A DNA stretch of 21,199 nt from a virus. The position numbers and the translations under genes were made by a program. Each line of letters starts with the position of its first letter. Within the stretch, counting starts at the first letter, position 1. The stretch is taken from the IMG/VR virus record IMGVR_UViG_3300030012_000651, positions 1 to 21,199 of that record; one strand, written 5' to 3'. The notes beneath the pieces were generated by a model. The model worked only from the letters and a program-made list of their open reading frames with translations. It searched no databases and had not been told where the DNA came from. Shown here one piece after another: positions 9,056-15,755 of the stretch.

Positions 9056-9230
9056 AGCAGAAGCCTCCTTTTAAGGTTTCTAATATAAAACGCTTACCGT
9101 TAGCCGATGTAATCGGGCGGTCGCTTGCGTGGAAGTGGTCACGCCAACCAGTGGATTCACCACATAAACGGGCCGCTCGGTTATCCGTTACACCACATAT
9201 ACACGCAAACAACCTACATTGCAACAATAT
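9056..9230 (-). promoter_or_regulatory. Structured leader of the major capsid gene
   Basis: A 175-nt non-coding gap between the scaffold stop and the capsid start, locally GC-rich compared with the flanks. In the minus-strand RNA several perfect stems can form: CCGAU/AUCGG with a 3-nt loop (plus 9104-9116), bracketed by ACCG/CGGU (9096-9099 with 9118-9121); GUGG/CCAC with a 5-nt loop (9151-9163); AACGG/CCGUU (9167-9171 with 9185-9189); and a local GCGUG/CACGC hairpin (9127-9144). A second GCGUG at 9202-9206, followed by GUGG at 9193-9196, can instead pair with the same CACGC and CCAC (9127-9138), closing a multibranch fold. A 9-nt direct repeat, CACCACATA, lies at 9158-9166 and 9191-9199. No sigma-70-type promoter is convincing. 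It may regulate or stabilise capsid mRNA, or be a processed small RNA. No tRNA shape fits. Confidence 0.45.
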
Positions 9231-10010
9231 CTAGTTGTTAGCTGCCATCCATTTCTTTTCGATGTTGGTTCGCCATACAGCATCAGTCTGCCATCGAGGA
9301 TCTGAAATAGCTTGCTGAAGATCTGTTACTGTCATTTCTGGTTCTGCAACGACAGGTTTGATCGGGATATTTTCATTGGTGTACCCCTGGATAAGTTTGG
9401 TCAAGGCATTGATACTATCAGCATTGTTTATGCTGTAGCTAAGAGCTGTTTTTTCTGCTTCGTTTAGATCAGCTCCCTTGATGTTACGCTCGAGAAAACT
9501 GATTTTCTCCTGGGCATTAGCGCCAAGCTTTTGCATTTCAGCTCTACGATCATACTCAATATCTTCGGCCTGTTCGCCATTCATTTCCAAAATCTGACCA
9601 GCCAAGTCCTCAAACGCTTTCTGTGAAACTCCATATTGTTTAGCCCAGTCTTTATATACCTCAACAGCCGGATCTTCCAAATCGAGGCCACGATCAACCA
9701 AATCCGAAATATCGTAGTCGCCTTCCGGTGCTTTATGCTTGCCGGATCTAAATGCTTTTTCCAATTCCGCATAACTCTTTGCAAGCTTTTCAACATCTGG
9801 CCCATCTTCATCCCAAAACTTCTCTGGATAATAATCAGGCCGATCAAAAGGTTCGTCATCATCTTCTGACATTTCCTGTTGTTCTGGCTGTTCATGCACA
9901 GGCATAGGAGCCTCTGCTTGTGGCTCTTCTTCTTTTGCGTCTACGTTTATTAATGGCGCTTCTGTTTCCTGTGTTTCAACGCTTTCTGTGTTTTCTGTTT
10001 CTTCAGACAT
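9231..10010 (-). CDS. Capsid scaffolding protein
   Basis: 259 aa from the preferred start. Scaffold proteins direct procapsid assembly and leave before or during packaging. The first 55 residues are extremely acidic (Glu/Asp/Gln/Pro), followed by a PDYYPEKFW segment, an APEGDYDI motif near residue 94 and helical coiled-coil-prone sequence, ending in a WRTNIEKKWMAANN tail, the type of C-terminus that contacts capsid protein. Position between portal and capsid genes matches T7 gp9. An upstream in-frame ATG at 10025 exists, but AGGAG lies 5 nt before the ATG at 10010, so I use that. The gene overlaps the 85-aa gene by 8 nt. It ends in TAG at 9231-9233; the same frame stays open after that stop to 8928. 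Confidence 0.82.
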   Translation of the reverse strand: MSEETENTESVETQETEAPLINVDAKEEEPQAEAPMPVHEQPEQQEMSEDDDEPFDRPDYYPEKFWDEDGPDVEKLAKSYAELEKAFRSGKHKAPEGDYDISDLVDRGLDLEDPAVEVYKDWAKQYGVSQKAFEDLAGQILEMNGEQAEDIEYDRRAEMQKLGANAQEKISFLERNIKGADLNEAEKTALSYSINNADSINALTKLIQGYTNENIPIKPVVAEPEMTVTDLQQAISDPRWQTDAVWRTNIEKKWMAANN

Positions 10011-10260
10011 TATCGCTCCTATCAACCCTTTTCATGATTAACCGGACAAGATCAGCCGCACCTTCTCGAAAGTAGCCTTGGCTTGGATCTTCTCCAGGAA
10101 ACCAGGATGGTTGTTCTATTGTTATCTGCCTCAAATGACTTAGCACCTTTTGGCCTTCCTGTGACTTAAATAATGTTCCATATAATATATCTAAGTCATC
10201 CGCTTTCTGCGGCTCCGGCTTTGCTTGAGATAATCCCTCCCAACCTTCAGCCGAACTCAT
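10003..10260 (-). CDS. Small Bbp19-like protein between portal and scaffold
   Basis: 85 aa. Residues about 24-82 hold the pattern FKSQEGQKVLSHLRQ, then PSWFPGEDP, then FREGAADLVRLIMKRV, which resembles the Bbp19-like phage domain (named for a Bordetella phage BPP-1 structural protein) that commonly lies beside portal or capsid genes. The function is not established. Its ATG overlaps the portal stop as ATGA (10257-10260) with GGAG 7 nt upstream, and its end overlaps the scaffold start by 8 nt, so it is translated together with head genes. A minor head component or assembly factor is the likely role. Confidence 0.6.
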   Translation of the reverse strand: MSSAEGWEGLSQAKPEPQKADDLDILYGTLFKSQEGQKVLSHLRQITIEQPSWFPGEDPSQGYFREGAADLVRLIMKRVDRSDNV

Positions 10261-11816
10261 TGCAACGCTCCGGCAACAGTTTCATCTGTTGGCATTTCTG
10301 GCTGTTGTTCAGCCATCATAGCTTGCTGCATCTGGTCTAACATTGCTTGCTGTTCTTCTGGCGTATTGAGCAACCTAGCATCTACGCCCATCTTTTCAGC
10401 AATGAAATCTACTATTTCAGGTATGTTAAGCAATGTCTGACCCATTGGTCCCATCGCATTAGCAATCTGCATAAAATTAAGAAGCTGGTTTACTTCTTCC
10501 ATCTTTGGAGCTTCTGCTAATGGTGACACTGGTACAACTTTAACCTGAACACCATTGACCTTGAGAGGCATACGAATAAAGCCCTGACGGTCAAGAACGT
10601 ATAAAGTTCTGGATACTAACGGTATCATGATCTCCGTCATCAATCGACCAAAGGCAGATCCAAGATTTGTGGCCAACTCACGCTGGCGCTGGGCGATCTC
10701 TGTTGCTGATCTAGCGCTCATTGTGTCCGGTGGCAAAGTGTCATCCATCAAGATCTTTTTAATATTCATTGTAAGATCCTGAATAACAATCTGGCTTGTG
10801 TTAAAATCCCCAGCTCGGGGTAAAGGAGCTAGGGATGCACCTTGCGGCCCACCGTTGCGTGCGACTGGGATAATTGCACCTGGCTGTATTTTGATGTTCT
10901 GGGGGTTTAACACACCATCATCCGCTGCAAGGAATACGCCTGATATAGAAAGGCTTGCGTTCTTTAATATCAATTCTTTTGTTTTGTTAAGAGTTTTTAT
11001 ATCTGCTATCGCATCAATCAACGGACCTCGGCCATAGACCTCGCCAGCTGTTTTACTGAACCTAGCAACAATAAACGGACTGCTATCCATTTCTCGATAC
11101 ACCAACTCTTGCTGTTTGTGCGGCCAAACTACATGATAGTGATACCGACCGCTTTCTTGGTCAAAAATTATTGCATCAAACAAATCCAGCTCTTCGTGTG
11201 GCTTATCATCAATAGCTGCCTGAAGCTCTGGCGTTATTTTAACGTCACGAAACTCTCGCTTAATGGCTTCAGATTTTATTCGTAGCTTGCGATATACGTT
11301 ATCAATCGTGCCATAAGCACCTTCCTCGATTGCAACTAAATACTGAGGAACGGCTAAGAAACGAACAGGTGTAACTTCATCTCCTGGAGTAATCATCATA
11401 ACCGCTGTACCTACGCAAAGATCCAAGAGAAACTCGCCCATTGCCAGGTCAAAGCTTGTCTGCCGTAGCTGATCAAACATAATATCAACGTAGGCATCTA
11501 GTATTTCTTGCGCTCGTTCCTTCTCATCATCTGGAACAGCTGAACCTGGTTCTAGTCTGCACCATTTACGCATAGGTGGGAAAAGGCCGGACTGCATTCT
11601 GTTAGCAAAACGCTTTGTTGCATTGACAGCTGTACTATCAAAAACTCGTTGTGTTTTGTTTTTGCCTGGGGTTTTACCTTCGTAATAACCGCCATACAAA
11701 TTTCTTTGTGGCAGAGCAAACTCATAACAATCTTCATAGATTGAACGCCATTCATCTTTTCGAGCCTGTGCTTTTGCCTCACGCCCCATCACTTCTTTTA
11801 CATTTAACTTAGGCAT
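10257..11816 (-). CDS. Portal (head-to-tail connector) protein, T7 gp8-like
   Basis: 519 aa, near the 536 aa of T7 gp8. Forms the dodecameric ring at one capsid vertex for DNA entry and exit. The family signature of head-to-tail connecting proteins is clear: an N-terminal W..IYEDCYEFALPQRN segment (about residues 23-37), FDSTAVNA (59-66), RFANRMQSGLFPP (70-82), a central EVYGRGP (about 259-265), and a MSARSATEIAQRQRE-type helix (about residues 365-380) followed by LVSRTLYVL. The C-terminal 40 residues are Gln/Met-rich. Its start overlaps the upstream gene by 8 nt with only a weak GAGAG site, suggesting coupling, and its stop overlaps the 85-aa gene as ATGA. Confidence 0.92.
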   Translation of the reverse strand: MPKLNVKEVMGREAKAQARKDEWRSIYEDCYEFALPQRNLYGGYYEGKTPGKNKTQRVFDSTAVNATKRFANRMQSGLFPPMRKWCRLEPGSAVPDDEKERAQEILDAYVDIMFDQLRQTSFDLAMGEFLLDLCVGTAVMMITPGDEVTPVRFLAVPQYLVAIEEGAYGTIDNVYRKLRIKSEAIKREFRDVKITPELQAAIDDKPHEELDLFDAIIFDQESGRYHYHVVWPHKQQELVYREMDSSPFIVARFSKTAGEVYGRGPLIDAIADIKTLNKTKELILKNASLSISGVFLAADDGVLNPQNIKIQPGAIIPVARNGGPQGASLAPLPRAGDFNTSQIVIQDLTMNIKKILMDDTLPPDTMSARSATEIAQRQRELATNLGSAFGRLMTEIMIPLVSRTLYVLDRQGFIRMPLKVNGVQVKVVPVSPLAEAPKMEEVNQLLNFMQIANAMGPMGQTLLNIPEIVDFIAEKMGVDARLLNTPEEQQAMLDQMQQAMMAEQQPEMPTDETVAGALQ

Positions 11817-12099
11817 TTCTACTCTCGTTTCGTTTGCTTATTGCCGCTGCTTTCTTTCTGGCATCCGCTTTTGAGGAAGCACCCCAGGCACGGAGGGATA
11901 AGAGCAACCTTGTAGGTCGCCCCTCACTATCACGCTCCGGCCCAGAGTTCCCCGCCATTCTAGCCAGGAAGGACGCTCGGCGAGGATTATCGCCTGTCTT
12001 TACCGGAGCTTTTAATTTTGATCCTGTTGTCCGATTAAAGAAGGCCCGACCAGCAGCGTTTAAACCGCCTTTAGGATTTTGATGTACTTTTTTCACCAC
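11809..12099 (-). CDS. Small basic protein, DUF6321-like, 96 aa
   Basis: The conserved core reads GGLNAAGRAFFNRTTG, then KLKAPV, RRASFLARMAG, GPERDSEGRPTR and LLLSLRAWG, a pattern I recognise from a small phage protein family of unknown function (DUF6321-like). An ATG start at 12147 would add 16 residues encoded entirely within the Lys-rich end of the upstream gene; GTG at 12099, with AAAAGG about 9 nt upstream, gives an N-terminus (VKKVHQNPKGG) matching where conservation begins, so I chose it. Strongly basic. It overlaps the upstream gene by 29 nt and the portal by 8 nt. Function unknown; the position beside the portal hints at a head or packaging role. Confidence 0.6.
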   Translation of the reverse strand: MVKKVHQNPKGGLNAAGRAFFNRTTGSKLKAPVKTGDNPRRASFLARMAGNSGPERDSEGRPTRLLLSLRAWGASSKADARKKAAAISKRNESRNA

Positions 12100-12262
12100 C
12101 AGATTTTGCCTTTTTCTTTGGAGCCTTACCGCCCTCCCAAGCCTCATTTACTTCGGGAGTAGAAGGGTCATCCGCGACTAAATGACCCTTCTCGTTTCTT
12201 GCCCTTTTCGGGTCTGCCTCAACTCTATGGAATACTCTTGGATCGTCTTTAATTTTTGTCAT
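12071..12262 (-). CDS. Small charged protein of unknown function, 63 aa
   Basis: I do not recognise this protein. Residues 1-45 alternate acidic and basic residues (DDPRVFHRVEADPKRARNEK at 6-25), and the last 15 residues are a Lys/Ser-rich tail. The ATG at 12262 overlaps the stop of the preceding gene as ATGA, so coupled translation is likely; its end overlaps the next gene. It lies in a string of small basic proteins between the GNAT-like gene and the portal. Confidence 0.6.
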   Translation of the reverse strand: MTKIKDDPRVFHRVEADPKRARNEKGHLVADDPSTPEVNEAWEGGKAPKKKAKSGGEKSTSKS

Positions 12263-12744
12263 GCTAAATTCAAAAGTTTAGCTTTTAACTTTGCTAACCT
12301 TTCGTCCTTTTGTTTATAGAATTTTTTACGTCTTTCCTTACCTTCGGCTTTTTGTTTTTCTAAAGCTTCTTTTTTTAATCTTTCTGCACGTTCAGCTGCA
12401 GTTTCGCCTCTTGCCGCTGCGCTACGATCTGAGGCTGGTCTACCAAAAATATCTTTACCAAGATTTTTCATAGCTTCTTGGCTGCGTTTCTGTCTGTCAG
12501 GTAGTCTAGCATAGTAATCTATGCCTTTTTTCTTAACGCCAATATCCATCAAGAAATCATCTTTAGCTTGCTTAAATCCAAATGTAGTTTTTTTACTGGC
12601 TGTAAATTTTTCGCTACCAGGTGGGCCACCGCCAGCTGCAATCTGCATACCAGTATATTGAGCATAACCCTCATCTATACTTCTGGGCTTTGGATTAAAC
12701 ATATTTTTAAAAGAAAACTTTTTCTTGGTTGTCTTTTTGGCCAT
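12259..12744 (-). CDS. Basic lysine-rich protein of unknown function, 161 aa
   Basis: I do not recognise a family. The protein is very basic: an N-terminal KKTTKKKFSFKN stretch, a central region with a GGGPPGSEKF turn (about 38-47), and a C-terminal third (about 110-161) of uninterrupted charged helix, Lys/Arg/Glu/Ala-rich and coiled-coil-like. A good GGAGG site lies 5 nt before the ATG at 12744, so it is translated on its own signal. A nucleic-acid-associated or head-internal protein is possible from charge alone; this is inference. Confidence 0.6.
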   Translation of the reverse strand: MAKKTTKKKFSFKNMFNPKPRSIDEGYAQYTGMQIAAGGGPPGSEKFTASKKTTFGFKQAKDDFLMDIGVKKKGIDYYARLPDRQKRSQEAMKNLGKDIFGRPASDRSAAARGETAAERAERLKKEALEKQKAEGKERRKKFYKQKDERLAKLKAKLLNLA

Positions 12745-12746
12745 TA

Positions 12747-12980
12747 CTAGCCTCCAAGTTTTTTCTTAATTTCATTCATAGCAGCACCTTCTTGTCTCAA
12801 AGGTGAGAACAATAATCGCATACCGCCAGTTCTTCTCAAGCGCCTACGCTTTTGCAGTCCTTGCATTTCTGTTTTTTCTTGCGCCTCGGCTTTTTCTTCT
12901 TGCCGATCAATTACTTTCTCTGTTGGTGTAGCAACTGGTGCCGGAGCTGGCGCTGGTCTCTTTTTAAAAATACCACCCAT
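12747..12980 (-). CDS. Small Pro/Ala-rich basic phage protein, 77 aa
   Basis: The N-terminus MGGIFKKRPAPAPAP is followed by a charged helix (about 20-42), then RRRLRRTGGMRLLFSPLR (about 45-62) and a short charged tail. Short phage proteins with a glycine-started, proline-rich N-terminus and a C-terminal Arg/Gly-Leu-Leu-Ser motif are frequent near portal and terminase genes, with no assigned function. The start follows the TAA of the GNAT-like gene directly (TAAATG), with AAGG 9 nt upstream. Confidence 0.55.
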   Translation of the reverse strand: MGGIFKKRPAPAPAPVATPTEKVIDRQEEKAEAQEKTEMQGLQKRRRLRRTGGMRLLFSPLRQEGAAMNEIKKKLGG

Positions 12981-13463
12981 TTATTCAAACCTTACCATTG
13001 AATAATAGTCAGCCCCCTCTGGGCCAAACTTTCTGTGTTTACACTCTACCTCAAAATGTAGTGCTTTGGCAAACCTTAATGCCACCATATGTTGCGATTT
13101 TACAAAAATCTGCATCCTTCTGATACCAGATGTAGCCATTACCTCGGCTAAAAGCGCTCTTGCGCCTATCAAAGTTGACCTTGTATGATTTTCTAGACCT
13201 TCACCTGGAATAAACCACGCCTCCACTACACCAGGCCAAACATCTCTTACACCAAACACGCAAACAACTTTGCCTCGACCGATAGCTGCCCAGCTCCAGC
13301 CATGCTCAGAATTTTCCCAAACATAATCTAAATACCCAGAAATACTATCGGCGTACTCTTTTTCGTGTGGCCCCAGGTCTATGCTTAGAAGATGGTTGTA
13401 TTGTAGCGGCACGATTTGCTCATCCGGCCTCATTTTAAACGTAGGAAGCTGTATAAGGCTCAT
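12981..13463 (-). CDS. GNAT-fold-like protein, resembling T7 gp13 family (DUF2833)
   Basis: 160 aa. The layout is that of a compact GNAT-like domain: a helix near residues 34-50 (EKEYADSISGYLDYVW), strands at WSWAAIGRGKVVCVFGV (56-72) and VVEAWFIPG (78-86), a long helix TRSTLIGARALLAEVM (93-109), strand RRMQIFVKS, helix QHMVALRFAKALHF and a last strand. The T7 internal virion protein A family (gp13, DUF2833) has this fold and length. A canonical acetyl-CoA pyrophosphate loop (Q/RxxGxG/A) is not evident, so catalysis is doubtful and a structural use of the fold is possible. ATG overlaps the terminase stop by one base (TGATG). Unlike T7, it lies beside the terminase and not with the ejection genes. 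Confidence 0.55.
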   Translation of the reverse strand: MSLIQLPTFKMRPDEQIVPLQYNHLLSIDLGPHEKEYADSISGYLDYVWENSEHGWSWAAIGRGKVVCVFGVRDVWPGVVEAWFIPGEGLENHTRSTLIGARALLAEVMATSGIRRMQIFVKSQHMVALRFAKALHFEVECKHRKFGPEGADYYSMVRFE

Positions 13464-14986
13464 CAGAACACGTTAAACTCGCTATTCGCAGTATATGACC
13501 CCTGTTGAAACGTAGCACCATACGAGCCTCTCCGTAAGCGTCTTTGCTCACCGCCACCTAGCATGAGATAGCCAAAAGCATCGCCACAGTGCGAATGCTC
13601 GTTCTTTACTGGCGCATCTTTAAATCTTTCCTGTCCAGCGCCCAGGCTTTGCCTTTTGAAGAAATATCCACCACTTAAAGATTTTCGCAGCCTCAAACAC
13701 TTTTTATCGACAATCAGCCCAGGTTTACCGCTAACAAGCCTGGACATTGGAGAAGCTCCGGCCTCACGCCTGACCTGGAAAGCGTTGCTATCTGTTGGTT
13801 GTGCCTTAAATCCTAACGATCTGAGATGATCAAACGCTGTCACTTCGTAGATCTCATCGCGTTTATTACCAGCCGGATCACCCCATATCAAAATATCATG
13901 CTTAGAATATCGCTCTGCTATTCTTCCCAGGAGTTCCTGGCCAAATCGTTCAAGCCCCATGTCAAACGTGACCAGCTCATCGCAAACACGCCACGCACCG
14001 CCCTGAGTACGCTGACCAAAGATAGCTGCCGGAGTTAAACCAAAATCTACACCGATTTGTATTGGATAATACGGATCTACCTCCACATCACCGGACATAA
14101 GCTCATCATCATACTCAGGCCAAACTGGTCTGCCTTCCTGGACAAATGTATACATTCCTTGGGCATAGCATCGAATCCAGTCTACATTCTTCCCACCAAG
14201 CAGCTGTTGATAGTAACCTGGTGGCAGATTGTTAGCATTTTCAGCATTTTCATTGATACGCCACCATTTTGCTCCAGAAAACACAAAGCCCTGGGCATCG
14301 GGATTATCATCCGGCACTTCATCAGGCGAAGCTTGCAACACACCACCTGGCTGTCTAAAAAATGTCCAGGGATACTTTCCCTTGATCGGATGCTTTTCTG
14401 CTACCTCATGCCACCAATGATCGCTGTCTGGTGGGTTTGTATCCATCCAAATGCCATACCAGGTCGGACCGCCATCAGATTTTGTGGGATATCGGCCAAC
14501 TCGGTGTGTCAATCCATCGATTACTGCTTTCGGAAGCTCTCTAGCTTCGTTGACCCAAGCACCAGTAAGCTCCAAGGATAATAACTTTCTTACATCTTGC
14601 GGAGAAGAAAGCGCCATAAATATAACTTCGCAATCGATGCCTGGGATATCGCCTCTTGTTGGGATCTTAATGTGATGAGAAATAGGTGGTTGCCAGCGCA
14701 TACCACCCCACACATCCTCGGGAAATAACTCTTGCCATGTTTTAATGGTTGTGGTGCGCAGCTCGGGATATGTGTTCCTCACGATGACAAAGCGTGAGTA
14801 CTTGATCCCATCTCTAGGAGATGGCTTTTGCTTGACCGCTCTTAACATTATCTCGGCTGCGCAACCATAGGACTTACCAGATCCTACCGGCCCCATCAAG
14901 CCCCTAACGAAACTTTGATCGTGTATAAACTTCCAAACAGTCGGACTGTTCTCAAAGTTTAAATCAAGGCTGGGGATCGCGCTCAT
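13463..14986 (-). CDS. terL: Terminase large subunit
   Basis: 507 aa. The packaging motor ATPase and headful or end-cutting nuclease. ATPase domain: Walker A GPVGSGKS at residues 32-39, an adenine/arginine region RNTYPELRTTT at 70-80, Walker B GAWVNEARE at 142-150 (N146-E147 in the usual D-E position), coupling motif MDTNPP at 181-186. Nuclease domain (RNase H-like): D314 in IGVDFG, D370 in WGDPAG and D469 in HCGDAFGY form the likely acidic triad. The start ATG at 14986 has AGGA about 5 nt upstream. A small-subunit-like gene and a 46-aa peptide lie just upstream and the portal lies downstream. Complete, with no missing catalytic residue. Confidence 0.93.
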   Translation of the reverse strand: MSAIPSLDLNFENSPTVWKFIHDQSFVRGLMGPVGSGKSYGCAAEIMLRAVKQKPSPRDGIKYSRFVIVRNTYPELRTTTIKTWQELFPEDVWGGMRWQPPISHHIKIPTRGDIPGIDCEVIFMALSSPQDVRKLLSLELTGAWVNEARELPKAVIDGLTHRVGRYPTKSDGGPTWYGIWMDTNPPDSDHWWHEVAEKHPIKGKYPWTFFRQPGGVLQASPDEVPDDNPDAQGFVFSGAKWWRINENAENANNLPPGYYQQLLGGKNVDWIRCYAQGMYTFVQEGRPVWPEYDDELMSGDVEVDPYYPIQIGVDFGLTPAAIFGQRTQGGAWRVCDELVTFDMGLERFGQELLGRIAERYSKHDILIWGDPAGNKRDEIYEVTAFDHLRSLGFKAQPTDSNAFQVRREAGASPMSRLVSGKPGLIVDKKCLRLRKSLSGGYFFKRQSLGAGQERFKDAPVKNEHSHCGDAFGYLMLGGGEQRRLRRGSYGATFQQGSYTANSEFNVF

Positions 14987-15104
14987 TTTTATCCTGCAAT
15001 GTATCGTGACTGATTAGTCTTATTTTTCTTAATGCTTCTTCAAGAGCCTCTATTCTTTGCTCCAGCATTATAACTGCTACCTCAAGCCTTGCTGTCTTGT
15101 CCAT
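14964..15104 (-). CDS. 46-aa leucine-zipper-like peptide between terminase subunit genes
   Basis: A small gene with an exceptionally good ribosome binding site: GGAGGTGAT ending next to ATG (GGAGG, 6 nt spacing), located inside the end of the terminase small-subunit-like gene. It encodes 46 residues. Residues 7-31 form an amphipathic helix (LEVAVIMLEQRIEALEEALR at 7-26) with heptad-spaced Leu/Ile, predicted to dimerise as a coiled coil; the tail is charged. It overlaps the upstream gene by 23 nt and the terminase large subunit gene by 23 nt. I recognise no family. Its place suggests a terminase accessory or oligomerisation factor, by inference only. Confidence 0.6.
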   Translation of the reverse strand: MDKTARLEVAVIMLEQRIEALEEALRKIRLISHDTLQDKNERDPQP

Positions 15105-15498
15105 CTATCACCTCCGCATCCTCAATAGCTGGCCCCTTCATGTTGATACCAACAATCGATGGCTTATCACTTTCCTGATCCGGACTATCGAGCCAACCAG
15201 CCGCTTTTGCCAATACTCTTAGCACCGAAACCTTATCGTGCATCTCAATCGCAACCCGACCATCCGGCATAGGCGTTATTTTTTTAATAGCCCTCAACGC
15301 ATAATCCGGAATGTCTTTCGGATCTTTCATTGTACCATCAAGATTTATAATCTCAGTAATTGAAGTTGTACCCAGGGCAATCAATTCCTGGGCAACAACC
15401 TCTTTGTTACTTTCTAACGTGGCACTCGTTCTGACCTTTTTCTGTGTAACTCGTACACCACCAAACCGACCAATAGGAGTTTGCCTCGTTCTAGCCAT
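15082..15498 (-). CDS. Terminase small-subunit-like protein lacking the HTH
   Basis: 138 aa. Residues 36-103 match the C-terminal part of the terminase small-subunit family (Terminase_2 type): ELIALGTTSITEIINLDG (38-55), a KDPKDIP turn, ALRAIKKI, GRVAIEMHDK (80-89) and SVLRVLAKAAGWL (91-103). In that family this follows an N-terminal helix-turn-helix of some 50 residues that binds packaging-site DNA. Here the N-terminus has only about 35 residues, basic and Gly/Thr-rich (ARTRQTPIGRFGGVR at 2-16), with no helix-turn-helix. The tail (105-138) is acidic. The start overlaps the preceding stop (TAATG). It lies just upstream of the large subunit. It may bind DNA through its basic arm, or the DNA-binding function may be supplied by a different protein. 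Confidence 0.6.
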   Translation of the reverse strand: MARTRQTPIGRFGGVRVTQKKVRTSATLESNKEVVAQELIALGTTSITEIINLDGTMKDPKDIPDYALRAIKKITPMPDGRVAIEMHDKVSVLRVLAKAAGWLDSPDQESDKPSIVGINMKGPAIEDAEVIDGQDSKA

Positions 15499-15755
15499 TA
15501 AAATGGGATCTCATCTTCAAAATCTTTGTCAGCACTACTATTTTGCTGAGAAGATTGATTATCAACTTTGCCCTTATCATCCATCGGAAACAGGCTCAGC
15601 CAGATCTCAGCTTCCTGGTTAGGTATCGGCAACGCATTTAACTTTATACGCATACCCTTACTATCCTCAAAGGCTATACCTAACTTAACCCAATCAGATT
15701 TCTCAGGATCATTTCTTCGTTTCTGACCCTGAACAACATTATACATTTTCTTCAT
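15498..15755 (-). CDS. Small SSB-like protein with bacterial SSB-type C-terminal tail
   Basis: 85 aa. Residues 4-56 are a short, strand-rich domain (YNVVQG, WVKLGIAFE at 22-30, MRIKLNALPI at 35-44, EIWLSLFP at 50-57) that resembles small phage proteins of the pattern tyr-val-val, W-x-x-x-G-x-A-F, L-x-x-L-P, thought to be OB-like. It is followed by a Gln/Ser/Asn linker (66-75) and ends DKDFEDEIPF, nearly identical in kind to the conserved acidic tip of bacterial SSB (DFDDDIPF), which binds partner repair and replication proteins. Inference: a mini ssDNA-binding protein that recruits host SSB partners. AAGGA lies 7 nt before the ATG at 15755. The core is shorter than a standard SSB domain. Confidence 0.55.
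   Translation of the reverse strand: MKKMYNVVQGQKRRNDPEKSDWVKLGIAFEDSKGMRIKLNALPIPNQEAEIWLSLFPMDDKGKVDNQSSQQNSSADKDFEDEIPF

Noticed and set aside
9099-9210. Possible tRNA or tRNA-like gene in the GC-rich gap (cloverleaf-like segment TGGTGTAACGG on the minus strand).
   Set aside because: No T-arm consensus, no 5-bp anticodon stem with a 7-nt loop, and the acceptor pairing has a mismatch; it fits a different multibranch fold.
8928-9227. A separate 99-aa minus-strand gene starting at TTG 9227.
   Set aside because: It has no ribosome binding site, overlaps the capsid gene by 128 nt in another frame, and its second half there is composition-driven; kept only as a readthrough observation.
10011-10025. 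ATG at 10025 as the scaffold start.
   Set aside because: It overlaps the previous gene more and lacks a ribosome binding site; AGGAG lies 5 nt before ATG 10010.
14057-14581. Plus-strand 174-aa frame opposite the terminase gene.
   Set aside because: Antisense shadow of a gene with clear terminase motifs; no ribosome binding site or family pattern.
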